Positions 13,672 through 24,768 of a stretch of 64,000 nt of DNA are shown piece by piece. A model generated the notes under the pieces. It had not been told where the DNA came from, made no database searches, and saw only the letters and a program-made list of their open reading frames with translations. Origin of the DNA: Laetiporus sulphureus 93-53 (lineage: Eukaryota; Basidiomycota; Agaricomycetes; Polyporales; Laetiporaceae); the NCBI RefSeq assembly GCF_001632365.1, contig NW_024468512.1:1-64000 (forward strand), read 5' to 3'. A program made the translations under genes and the position numbers. Each line of letters opens with the position of its first letter. Position 1 is the first letter of the stretch.

Positions 13672-15219
13672 ATGCCTTACGTCCCTGAGAATGCGTTCGC
13701 GAATCATACGCTCTACTTGCTTGCGCGCGATGCGAAAAGCGACTTGACGCCCAACGCTACGCAACGGACGACGCTGATCGTTGCTGCGTGCTATATAATT
13801 GCGATCGCGATCCTATGGTGCGTTACAGTGTCAACAGATGTGCTGGATGGGCGTAGTTGATTGAGTTTTGTAGGCATCTGCCATATTTGAATGTTATCAG
13901 TGAGTGTTCTGGCTGTTGCAATTTCTGGAAGGTTGTGCTGATGGTGGCTGTCTTGCGCGATAGTCTATCCGTTCAAGTGAGTGCTCACTGCTTCATGAGG
14001 ATTCCGAGGAGTGGTGCTGAAGCAATGCATTAGGCTACTAACTGTTGGGTTCCATGAGGTGCGCAGTACGTGAAAACAAATTGATATCGTCCTGCTGAAG
14101 AGCATGCTCCATGATGTAGATGAGCCATGCCTTCGTGGGCGGTAGGTCATAGTTTATAATATATCACTGGAACGCCGCCACTAATCATTCTGCAGTGCTT
14201 ACGTGCGCTCATATACATTCAATTGAGCTCGATCGTGAGCACTTGCATCAATAATTCCGTCTATGGTGTTTCAGATGTATCTGATCTCGTACGCATATAG
14301 CGGATGAAGGCGGCGCAACACGCATGTCCGGAGGGATACCCTGGCTGACCCTCCCTGCGGGGTACCTCGGCTCGTCCTTCATTGGCGCAGCCCTTATCGC
14401 ATGCGGGTTCGACACGGATGCGAGCAAAGTCGCATCGATAGTTCTCGCTGCATTCTTCCTCTTCACACTCTGGTGGGCGCGGAGAGATTGGTTGTAAGTG
14501 ACATTCGATGGCCGTAAAGGAATAATCGGTGCAATAGGTGGCTGATTGTATGATCTACTCAGAACGTGGGTCCTTATTCTGGGGATGTCCGGCCTTGTCA
14601 TCATGTTCTGGTTTGTGGATAATGCCACCGCACTGCGGTATTTCGTAAGTACACTGCATCAACGCATTTAGGGCCGAGATACGATTTGTGCTATCTAGAT
14701 ACTATTCATAGGCGTCATGTCCTGCTTATATGTCCTGTGGGACATCGTAGGTGAGGCTGGACCGACCCATATACTCGATCTGCCTGACAATACTACCATC
14801 GCAGACGATACAATTTCACGAAAAGTGAACGGATCCGATGCTTCGTCGTTCGCTGATATCTGTGGCTGCTGCCCCTCCCAAGGTACGGTTTCGTCACTTA
14901 TTCGGTCTACTTTCTGTCCCAAGTCAATGCTGACAATGCGGGGATATATAGTGTGGGGCGTCGTCTGGCTCTTCGTAGCCTTTGCTTTCTTCGCCGCTGG
15001 TATCATTGTTGGCATTGCGGCGTTCAAAGTGACGTGCTTTCCCAATTACCGCTGCGGCCAACGCTAACGCCTGTTATTGCCCTACAGGAAACTGCAGCTG
15101 AGCAGGCGGAAGCGTCAGATCATTTTCTCCCTACGGGCACGTCCAACGCAGCGCTCGGGTCCTCCGTGTCATCGCTCGTATTAGTGATGTCCGTTTTGTC
15201 GACCTGGCTCCTTCTATAA
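13672..15219 (+). CDS. Peptidase M50B-like integral membrane protein
   Basis: A multi-exon membrane protein beginning MPYVPENAFANHTLYLLARD, followed by a first helix (TLIVAACYIIAIAILW). The next exons give LPYLNVI and YPFK, then TVGFHE joined across an intron to MSHAFVGG. This yields HEMSH, an HExxH zinc-binding motif inside a hydrophobic context as in site-2-protease relatives. Later exons give GGIPWLTLPAGYLGSSFIGAAL, further helices (VASIVLAAFFLFTLWW, WVLILGMSGLVIMFWFVD), an Asp-containing segment (MSCLYVLWDIVDDT), a Cys pair (ICGCCPS), and a final helix near VWLFVAFAFFAAGI. A second metal ligand could be the Asp of LYVLWDIV (inference). The family is mostly uncharacterised in fungi. It lies 593 bp after eEF3 and converges with POP7. 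Confidence 0.75.
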
Positions 15220-15560
15220 TGCCTCCGAATGGCGTTGATATATCAATCACCATCTCTCGGACGTTGATTTCTCGGGTGATGCAACGTTCGCGACGAATTG
15301 GTGATGGTCACTCACGAGGGAACAGTGTATCGCCTCATGTACGTTTCGTGTTATTTATATGGCCGTTATATATACCAAGTATTGTACAGCTGCAGTGCTC
15401 GTCTTATGATGTTTTGTCTTTTTCGATGACAGAACCTAGAAGTGTGATTCGATTGAGAGGGAAGATAGAATTTTCCAGCTCGAGACAGGATAGTATAGAA
15501 AAATGTGTGTGAGATTATACGCACCAAGTGAACACATCAGGTTTCTCAATATCATCGGTA
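15220..15560. other. Convergent intergenic interval
   Basis: Holds the 3' ends of two converging genes (M50-like and POP7). It is AT-rich, with nothing else recognisable. Confidence 0.5.
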
Positions 15561-16325
15561 CTATGGACGTTCCTTCTTGCTTGTTGCAGCAGTTCGTTCC
15601 GGCGCACCCTCCCTTCCCTTGCCCTTAGTGCGAGCAGTTTTCCCCAAGGAAGACTTTCCACTGGCCGCAGCGATAGTATTCGTTGGACGCCTCCTTTTGC
15701 CCTTCGGTTTCCCCGGCCCCATCGGCTCGTCCACGCCATCTCCCACAATAATCACGACGCTCACGGAGGACTTCCCTCTTGACCGATATGTGATGTCTTC
15801 GTCCTCATCCTCTGGGATCACCTCGTCATCCACTTCGACCGTGCCCGTGAACACTTCGGTGCGGACTTCATCTTGGGGGAACGGGAGAATCTCGGGTATG
15901 GAGAGTGCGAGCTGCATGAGGTGGGGAATGGCCGCGCCCATGGCGCTGAGGTGCAGTGTCCGATAACTACAGCATCATGCAGCAGGCTGTATGAGCGTCA
16001 GGACTGAGGGGAGAATGCATGCATTCACGCACCCATCTTTCATGAACACATCTTTACAGCGTCTCAGGTATGCACCTAGAGGCGTTTTACGCGTGATGCA
16101 TATGTTGTTCTTGCCCTCCGTGTGCGCCGAGCGCGGTCCCGTAGCGGACACAGATGTAGGTACCGTTGGAAAGGGACGAGGAGGGAGGAGTTTTCGGATG
16201 GTATGAGCTGGCTTTGACGGACCTGCATGGGGGTTTGTCGGTTGCACTGAAGCCGGAGGTGCAGCAAGGGTCTTCGTTCCTGTCTGTGGTACACTTTGCG
16301 CGGTCTCCGCATCGTGGTCCGTCAT
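15561..16325 (-). CDS. POP7: RNase P/MRP protein subunit POP7 (Rpp20), Alba fold
   Basis: Nuclear protein of RNase P and RNase MRP, which mature tRNA 5' ends and rRNA. Two exons (16325-16033 and 15966-15561; intron 67 nt) encode 232 residues. After a Pro/Thr-rich N-terminal ~65 residues the Alba-like core is plain: NNICITRKTPLGAYLRRCKD, then the exon join into GYRTLHLSAMGAAIPHLMQL, ALSIPEILPFPQDEVRTEVF with an acidic insertion (DDEVIPEDEDEDI), and RSRGKSSVSVVIIVGDG. The C-terminal ~60 residues are a basic Lys/Arg-rich tail, longer than in yeast. The start at 16325 is the first ATG in frame before the conserved core. It shares a 201-bp divergent promoter with the Crinkler-type gene. Confidence 0.85.
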
Positions 16326-16526
16326 CGTGGCCACAATTTTTGTGCTCGTCCTGCCAGAAAGTAAGTTGCACAACGTAGTGTCCTCGATGTACATGTGGCA
16401 CCTTGGTGGCACCATGCACCCAACACGCATACAGATACAAACATCGCTCCCTGCCTCCTGCTTTACAACATCGCTGAGCCATCTACTGAAACATCCACAC
16501 ACCACCAGTCGCCTCAGTCTTCAACT
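16326..16526. promoter_or_regulatory. Short divergent promoter between POP7 and the Crinkler-type gene
   Basis: Only 201 bp separate the two opposing start codons, so the genes must share regulatory DNA. No consensus TATA box is obvious. The stretch contains CACACACC and CAGTC-type pyrimidine tracts just before the plus-strand ATG. Confidence 0.45.
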
Positions 16527-19166
16527 ATGCCTGATACCGAGCTGTCCTACGTGATCATTTTCCGAGACGGTACTGTCAGTGACGTCTGCACGCTTGAAGA
16601 AGTTGACAGTTCGTGGAGTTTTTCAAATGTCCGTCGCAAGATCTACGAGGAGGAGCATCTGTGGGACCTTCACAGCATGGTCCCCAGCGATATAGACATG
16701 TACACTGTGAGTTGCCCTCTCATCGTCGCAACGGTGCCACTCTGACCGAGCATCAGCCTGGCCAACTGACGTTGGAAGATGTTACACATGATGACATGTC
16801 CCTTCATGTCAAGACGGCTATCGAGGGTTTGAAGCCCATTTACGCGCTTGATAAAGTCAGCGACATCTTTAAACAACCGATCCCGGATGATAAGTTGGTT
16901 CGTCTTGTGTTCGTGGCACGTCGTCCTCAGCTCGTGGCACATCCCCCAGGTGAGCCACCATTCAGATGATTTCACGTCGTCAGGCTTGACCATCGCATCT
17001 TTGGTGGTGTCTGCTGCTACTCTCCCTGGAATATTGTTCTCAAACATTCTGCTATGACCATGCAGGTGCCAATCGCAGCGAGCTCGGTCAACAAATTGTC
17101 ATCGCCGACCCCATTGACCAATATAGCATAAGCTTCATTGAAGCAGGTGCCCAAGGAACATTTACCGCCGGAGACATGGGTTCAAATAAAATATGCTACT
17201 GGCAGACGGCCCTTCCCCACTTCGTCTAGGAACTCAAAGCGTGGTTGAGCACAGACAGACGGATCACTACTATTGTTCAAAGCTCATCAACTGGGGCTCC
17301 AGTGGTGACGCTTGCGACATCATTGGCTAATGATACCCATTCCAATGATCATCCAGAGCACGCCTTCGCCGAACTGTGCGAATTGGGTCACCTGCTGCAG
17401 GTTGTGTTCAACAGTGATTCACCGTGGCAACAAGGGAGATTCAGCGAATTTGATGCGAATGGAACGATCTTCTATCAATTTGCGCATTACCTATATGCCT
17501 TGCTCCCTGAAAAGGTTTCTTGCAAATTGTAAGCGTCAAAGTACCTGTATTTCTGCCGAAAACTAAGCTCATTTGCATTTGTGGCAGCGGCACCGAAAGC
17601 TGGCCTCTCACGCTGGTAGTGAAAGTCGGAAACATGCACTACTCGTATAAACCCAAGAGTGATTTCTCCGTATGGACGCGTAGTAATTTACCTCGTCTCA
17701 TAGTGGAGGTCAACTCGAAGGGACAAGACGATCGTGTTCGCATGCTTCTTCAGGGAGCGAGTGCTGTTCGTTTCGCAAACCGAATTTTGGACGACAAAGC
17801 AGAGGAGTCCCTGAAGAGCAGATTTATATTGATGGCCATTTATTTCACTGGGAAAGGTCTCGCAGAACGCTATTTCCTGTTTCAAGTCAAGGATTCATCA
17901 GAAGTACGTGAGCGAATCTTTATCTCAGTAAACCCAAAGCCTGAGTCGCTGCGCTTTTTTAGGTTTATTATGTGGAGGACTCGTTTAACATGTTGAACGA
18001 AGTTGAAAGGCTTCAATTTGTATCCGAACTGTATAATCTGGCATCTTACCTGGAGGTAGAAGACGACGACAAATTCGCAGGCGTGACATCCAAGGTCGAA
18101 GATCTCAACACCAGCATTCGAAATAAGAAATGGCCGCGGTTCAATTTGAAGAAAAGCACCAGGCGCACTCGCACTGATGGGATGGAAGGGCGATCTGACA
18201 ATGGCCAAGATGGTAATGGCAGTGATGAAGACGACGAGTTCGAAGCAGAAGGATATGAGTTGGTACCTGATCATTTTGAGTGTGGAGGCACATGGGAACT
18301 GTTGTACAAGGTTTGAGTGACAGGGAACTGAATGCTTTAAGAGCTCATGCTGACAAACATCTTGCAGCTACCACCTCACATACGTACTGTACGTCGTGTA
18401 GGAGACTCCAGCGGGGCGGAATTCATCGCAAAACGAATCAGCGGCAAATCGAACGAGCTGAAGATCCTCGAGTTTCTCCGCACGATAAAGCCGCCATCGG
18501 AGCACGTCATCACTTTACTCAAAACAATTAGAACAAGTTTGGGGAAGTACCTCATATTTCCGAAGAGGTGCTCCATCGACGAGCAACTCGAATTTTCCGC
18601 TGACGGCGGTGTACTTCGTGGCAGGTTCGTTCAGCTCAGCCACGAGCTAGCCAAAGGGCTAGCATTCCTTCACGAGCATGGAGTAGCCCACCTGGACATC
18701 AAGCCCACGAATCTTGTCTGCACCAACAGCTTCTGCCTGCAGATCATTGACTTTGATATCGCCGTCCGAGTCAAGGATGCGGACCAAGAGATCGACAAGT
18801 ACTGTGGCAGTCACGGATGGATGGCGCCGGAAATCGGGGGGAAGAACGGTCCGCGAACCAACGTACAGTTCCATCAGGGCTGACAGGTGGTCTTGCGGTC
18901 ATGTTTTCTACCTCTTTGCCGAGAGAATTAGGAGGAATGGGGACGAGGATGAAGGCCTCATGGCCTTTGCGACACGGCTGATGGATAAGAATCCGCGGCG
19001 TCGACCGTCATTGCTTGAGTGGTCCGAACCGTCCAATGCGCCGCCATCGAGCAGTGGAAACGGGTCGAAAAAGGACGAGGAAGAGAGACCCGAAGCTCGG
19101 AAGAGAAACGCTGCGGAGGCCATTGGCGAATCGACGAATCCGGAGAAGAGACGCAAGATCGATTGA
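16527..19166 (+). CDS. Crinkler-type protein with C-terminal protein kinase; frameshifted
   Basis: Probable Crinkler-family effector-like protein. Exons (approximate) are 16527-16706, 16757-16949, 17066-~17190, ~17255-17528, 17588-17903, 17963-18310 and 18368-19166. Residues ~1-125 resemble the Crinkler ubiquitin-like header (SDIDMY, then LKPIYALDKVSDIF and VRLVFVARRP). The middle contains FSVWTRSNLPRLIVEVNS and may be a nuclease-like PD-(D/E)XK fold (inference). After an acidic linker comes a kinase: EFIAKRI lysine, HLDIKPTNLV catalytic loop (non-RD), DFDIAV in place of DFG, WMAPEI, then IRADRWSCG. Between APEI and IRADRW the frame changes at six G (18836-18841), with no usable intron. An in-frame TAG at 17227-17229 must be spliced out, and that join is uncertain. 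The tail is Lys/Arg-rich (EKRRKID), possibly a nuclear signal. Confidence 0.7.
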
Positions 19167-20483
19167 GAACAAGTGTGCTCAATCGATGGTGTATAGGCAA
19201 ACATTGATGCCGCCCTACCCATATTGACTTACAGCTGAGGCTTGCTAGTGTCTTCTTGTCATTGTCACGCTTTGTAAAGGAAAGGAAAGGCTCGACCTGT
19301 TCAATTCTTTGGGGAACATGGCTACAGGACGAGGACCACACCCAACTGCCCGCTCCGGGCGCAGTTCAATTAGTTGCAGTGCGAGAGCCTAGCGCTGGCA
19401 AGGACCGCGATGTCTCATCTGTGCTTTGATTGAGGTTGAACTGCGGAATTGGACAGGCGAGCAGATATGTTGCATCAAAGACGAGGTAAAATATATATCA
19501 GGCATTCGTCAATCATCAAACAGAACCTCCATCAATAGCCTAGATGCTTTGCCCTGTTCGTATGCCACAATTAACTTCTACGTGCCAATTCAGAGGCGTC
19601 AGTGTGGTTGCGTACCAGCAATCCAATACGACTCCGGCTTTGCCAAATATGACACCAAGCTTGCGACGACATGAGGCTCGCCCACACGGAGATTCGGTGT
19701 GCCGGGTAACTAGAGGTATTCGCTCGTCGGAGTGGAGAGGGCGACGCGGCGAAAAGGGAGGACTGGCATGGTCAGGTAGCAGGCTGCTATCATGAATTGT
19801 GTAACTCGTTAAGGCTGCTTAGGTTTTTTACATGCCCGTGTTCTCATGACATTGTGTGTGCACAGATAATCCTGTTGAGATCTGCACACCATGTAGTGCC
19901 CGAACCTTCGCTAATTCATGTCGGTAATCGCAATCTTTGCCCGGAAATCACATCCACACTGTTATTGTTCCAATGGCACCCAATTGAGCTTCGCCAGACA
20001 GTGTTAAGGTTGGGACGCACACGCCGCCGCGCTAATGCTGGCAATCAGAGGTGATGATATCACATTTGGGCTTTCGCCGCGCGGCTTTCAAGATGGCTTT
20101 CGTCTGGACTGTCGCGATGCCCGAGGGTGTGCGGAGTTTCCTTGACCAGACGCATAAATACTTACACAGGAGAAACTATACTCACAAGCAATAATGTGCT
20201 TCATCCTTCAAACGAACTGAGGTTGAAACGGACCGGCCCAATTCGAGCGACAATTCAATAATCATTACTACATATTGACCGATAAGCGGCCTTAGTCATT
20301 AGTCAGCTGGGTTATCGACACAATACAAATGCAAGACACCTTATCGGTAACTTGCGGTGCGCCATCTTGATCCTGGTAAAATTTGGGCGCGTTCCCCCTT
20401 CGTCCTCCTGTCCCTCCGCCCTCCACCGCCTGGTGTTGTAACATACCCCCCTCGAGAACACAACCCGTCGGCCCCCACCAAAA
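19167..20483. other. Intergenic, no gene seen
   Basis: About 1.3 kb between the Crinkler-type gene and eRF1. Open frames here are short and not protein-like. The last ~120 bp are C/T-rich and probably form the eRF1 core promoter and leader. Confidence 0.5.
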
Positions 20484-22070
20484 ATGAGTCAAGATGCTGC
20501 AGAGCAGAATATTCAGATGTGGAAGGTCAAGAAGCTCATCAAGAGCCTTGACGCTGCCCGGGGGTGTGTGCTTTGCAGCGCATTGATTCACTGGGATGAG
20601 ATACTGATCGCGTATGCAGAGCGGGCACTTCCATGATCAGTCTCATCATCCCACCAAAAGTGCGTTGGGTCCTGTGTATTACATGTCCGATCTTCTGACA
20701 ATCTGGTTGCAGGATCAAATCTCTCGTGTGTCCGCCATGTTGACGCAGGAATATGGTACCGCATCCAACATCAAGTCTCGCGTGAATCGACTTTCTGTCC
20801 TGGCGGCCATCACAAGTACTCAGCAGCGTCTCAAGCTTTACAATCGCGTTCCACCCAACGGTCTTGTGCTTTTCGTCGGCACGATCCTGACCGATGAGGG
20901 CAAGGAAAAGAAGGTGTCTTTCGACTTTGAACCACATAAACCGATCAACACGTATGTCGCCCACATATGCTGCCTCCTAATGTCTCACACGGACACTTTT
21001 CCAGGTCCTTGTATCTGTGCGACAACAAATTCCATACCGAGGCGCTCCAGGAACTGCTGGAATCTGATTCCAAATTTGGTTTCATCGTGATGGACGGAAA
21101 TGGCACGTTGTTCGGCACGGTTGCGGGCAATACACGCGAGGTCATCCACAAGTTCACCGTCGACCTGCCGAAGAAGCACGGCCGTGGTGGTCAGTCCGCA
21201 CTGCGTTTCGCACGTCTGCGTGACGAGAAGCGCCACAACTATGTCCGCAAAGTCTCCGAGTTGGCGGTGCAGCACTTCATCACGAACGACAAAGTCAATG
21301 TCACGGGCCTGGTACTCGCTGGTAGTGCAGACTTCAAGACGGAGCTGAGCCAGAGTGACATGTTCGACCCGCGATTAGCGGCCAAGGTCATCAAGGTCGT
21401 GGATGTCAGCTATGGTGGAGAGAATGGTTTCAACCAGGTACGTCTCACATGCCTTATTCAATAACGCCTGGGTTAATGACCACGATATGCAGGCTATCGA
21501 ACTAGCAGCAGAGTCGCTTGCCAACGTGAAGTTCGTGCAAGAGAAGAAACTGATCCAGAGGTACTTTGACGAAATCAGCCAAGACACGGGCAAGTACTGT
21601 TTCGGTGTCGATGATACGTTGAAGGCATTGGAGCTGGGTGCTGTGGAGACGCTGATTGTCTGGGAGAACCTCGACATCACTCGCTATGTGCTTCGAAATG
21701 CTGCCAGTGGTATGTCTTTTTCCGCATATCGCACCTACTTCGCTGCTTACCAATACAATCAGAGGAGATCATCATCCACGTGAACAAGGAGCAGGAGAAG
21801 GATCGCGAAAAGTTCATTGACAAGTCTACAGGCGCCGAGATGGAGCAGGTCTGCGAGCCGCAATCTCTGCTTGAGTGGTTCGCAGAGAAGTACAAGGAGT
21901 TCGGCGCGAATCTTGAGTTCGTAACAAACCGCTCGCAGGAGGGTGCGCAGTTTGTCAAGGGTTTCGGTGGGATCGGCGGGCTGCTGCGGTACAAGGTGGA
22001 CTTCAACACGCTGGGCAGCGTGGATGATGACGGCGAAGACGAGTTCCTCAGCGACGAGGAGGATTTCTGA
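20484..22070 (+). CDS. SUP45: Eukaryotic peptide chain release factor 1 (eRF1)
   Basis: Recognises all three stop codons in the ribosomal A site and triggers peptide release with eRF3. Six exons (20484-20563, 20620-20659, 20713-20951, 21005-21437, 21493-21709, 21763-22070) give 438 residues, the normal length. Domain 1 has [28 protein letters not shown], the codon-reading NIKS motif ([10 protein letters not shown]) and [12 protein letters not shown] with the YxCxxxF counterpart further on (LYLCDNKF). Domain 2 carries the catalytic GGQ loop ([17 protein letters not shown]). Domain 3 ends [10 protein letters not shown], the acidic tail that binds eRF3. All key residues are present, so the host reads a standard code as far as release is concerned. 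Confidence 0.97.
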
Positions 22071-22937
22071 CTTGAGTGGCGGCTCCGCAAAGGAGCCCCA
22101 TCTGGCTGGGGCACGCCGGGTGGGGCGGGGTGCCGGGGTGAGCGCGAAGGGGTGAGGACGCGGTTTCATGCGCTGTGTGGAGATGCGAGTCTTGGGTGCA
22201 AGTGGGGGAGTGATGCGGGTTGCGGGGTGGCTGCATTCGACAATGGAGGTGCGCTGTCATGTCACAGATACGGATCGGCGAAGAAGCAGAACGTCGAGCA
22301 CGGGCCTTACCACGGCAGAGGCTTGGTTGTACCTAAGATATGAAAAGAAGTTTATTTCAAGAGGTACGCTTGCGGTCGCCCTTCGCATTCATTTCCACAT
22401 CGCTGACTCGCACAGCGTGCTAGGTCTTGCCATTGCTGCACGCTACAAAGCTTGACCTCACGATTGTGGTTGCTCTTGCAGCGTTGCATGATGATCACCT
22501 ATGTATTAGTTCATCGCTGGTAGCTTAGATACCTTCTTTTCAATTGCTCTTCGTGTAAAGTACGTTCGTCTTGCGACAATGCATGGATTGTGTATGATGT
22601 GATGTTATGCACGATGCCATCGCCATCGCCGAGACAATTTTGCGATGCTTTCATATCACAGTATATGTTCGCTTCATAGAACGCGCAATTGTGGCTGCGG
22701 TAAATCCGACGTTCTCGAGCTTGGAAGGCGGAGCGGCCGAGGCCGCCCCACCAGACTTAACCGTCGCAGTCCTCTCTGATTATCCACACCACGGCCACAC
22801 TGGCCTCCCACTGACCGTATCGCAGCAAGACCGACGTACGTGTGCTGTTGTTTCTCGTGCTCATATACTCCACAATGCTTAACTGACGAGGTTGTTAGGG
22901 ACAAGTAGATCCTGTGCTAGCTTTAGCTCTTACAACC
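22071..22937. other. Intergenic, eRF1 3' side and PLP2 promoter
   Basis: The first 150 bp are unusually G-rich (GGGGCACGCCGGGTGGGGCGGGG around 22107-22130); the rest is mixed. I see no gene, RNA or repeat. Confidence 0.5.
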
Positions 22938-23947
22938 ATGGCCCTGAATCCAAACGAAGACACAGAATTGTGAGCCAGTGATCCGTCACATTTGCCTCTT
23001 CCCATACATCCTCCCACCTCCCTTACCACTCCCACCATATGCTAGCAACGACGCTCTCCGAAAGCACGGCATCCTTCCTCCGAAACCCCCTACGCCTCGC
23101 ACCCCGTCGCCGCCGCCCGCGCCGACGCTCGAAGAGTCCCTCGAGGGCCTCTCGCCGGAGGATCTCCGCGCGCTCAGCGAGGATGCTGTAGACGACGAAT
23201 CTGAGAGAATTGTCGAGCGCTATCGCAGGAAACGGCTAGCGGAGCTCAAGAAGAGGGAGAAAGCGCGTTTTGGCAGGGTGTATCCCATTGGAAGGGAGCA
23301 GTACACTGACGAAGTAACGGAAGCGAGCAAGGAGCAGGAGGAAGGCAAACCGGAGGGACATGGCACGGGTGTCGTGTGCTTTTTGTACAAGGATGGGTGA
23401 GTGGTTACTGTGCCTCTCTGCCGATTGCATGCATTCTTACTGCTGCCATCCGCTAGTATTCCTCGCAGCGATCGCGCCTTCGAACACATCCGCACGTTGG
23501 CTGCGCGGTACCCCAACACGAAATTCGTCTCTATTGTCGGCGAGAAGTGTATACCAAATTTGCCCGAGGAGCGTATCCCGATGTTCATCATATATCGCAA
23601 CGGCGAAGTCATCAATCAGCTCGCATCCTGGGGTGCGGATCGGGAGAAAAGCATTGAAGGTAAATGGCCGGACTATAAACATCTATCGCTCGCTAACGTG
23701 CTTTTGAACTGGCGCAGAATTGGAAGCAATTTTGACTCTCGCTGGCGCAGTCGTACCGGAACTGCATCCCCAGCGCAGTGACAGAGAAAATGACCGCTCC
23801 GACTCAGACCGGGACTCCGAAGATGAAGCTTCTGATGATGAGCCCTCCTCACGCATGCGCTCCGCCGGCACGCACACCAATCGCAGTACCGGGAAGAATA
23901 TAAGGACCCCAGCTAAGGATGATTCGGATTCGGATTTTGATCTATGA
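22938..23947 (+). CDS. PLP2: Phosducin-like protein 2 (thioredoxin fold, CCT co-chaperone)
   Basis: Cytosolic co-chaperone that works with the chaperonin CCT in folding actin and tubulin. Four exons (22938-22969, 23046-23396, 23457-23659, 23718-23947) give 271 residues. The N-terminus MALNPNEDTEFNDALRKHGI and the Pro-rich stretch are typical. A helical LKKREKARFGRVYPI segment is followed by the thioredoxin-like domain without catalytic Cys pair: VVCFLYKDG, AARYPNTKFVSIVGEKCIPN, PMFIIYRNGEVINQLASWGAD. The C-terminus is a long Ser/Asp/Glu-rich acidic tail ending DSDSDFDL, likely a CK2 target (inference). The start is at the only ATG upstream of the first intron. Confidence 0.9.
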
Positions 23948-24768
23948 GCATAGGTTAGTGTAACTCGACGAAAGTATGGTTGTATGATATGCGTTGAACC
24001 TACCTCATTGCACGGACTAATGCCACTATCATCTGATTTCACTCGCCAAAAGGCGTGTCGATACTCTAATGCCCAATTCAGGTCTCTTCGACGGCGCGTC
24101 GGTCTACAAACGTGCTGAGCGCCAACCCTGCTCAGTTGCTCTGAAATGTCACGTCGGTGTATTGAACTTCAAGTTTTTCTTTTCTGTCAACGGCGAACTC
24201 TTCAAGGAGAGAGAGGCTATTTCTGTCGTTCTCAGCAAATGACAGCATCACTGTATAGATCAGGCACCTCAAGATAACAGCTGTTGAGGGGTCTGAATGC
24301 AATTTAGGTCGTGTGCGTAAATTTAGCAGCGGTGGGTTCAGTATAGCTACTCGTTCCTAAGGACTTGTCTTATCGCCGCTCTCAGATAGAAGCAGTATGA
24401 GGGTGTGCCTTGACGCGAACACCATGCTCACGGTTCCTATTCGGAGGGTACACCCGACGCAACCATAGCCCACGGTCCCAGTACCATATCTCACCACAAT
24501 CGGTAAGCCTCGCGTGCTCACGAAGAGTTCACCGCGTGTCTGCTAAGCTAGCTCGCCATTGACCTTACTCACCCAGAGCGATCTGTTCCCACCGGACGGA
24601 TATTGGGATATCGCCTTCTCGTATCGATGTAAACTTGGAGTGAGGAAGCGTGTGGAACGTGAAGATATGGTCCTTCATATAGCTTGAGGGACGATCTCCT
24701 GCGCTCTCCGTCAGCTGGTTCCCAGCTCTCCTCTGTCACGATTCTTGCTCGTGTGCGCTGAGCTAGCC
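23948..24768. other. Intergenic, OPT promoter side
   Basis: 820 bp without a supportable gene. The stretch is AT-richer than the flanks and contains no obvious repeat or RNA gene. Confidence 0.5.
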
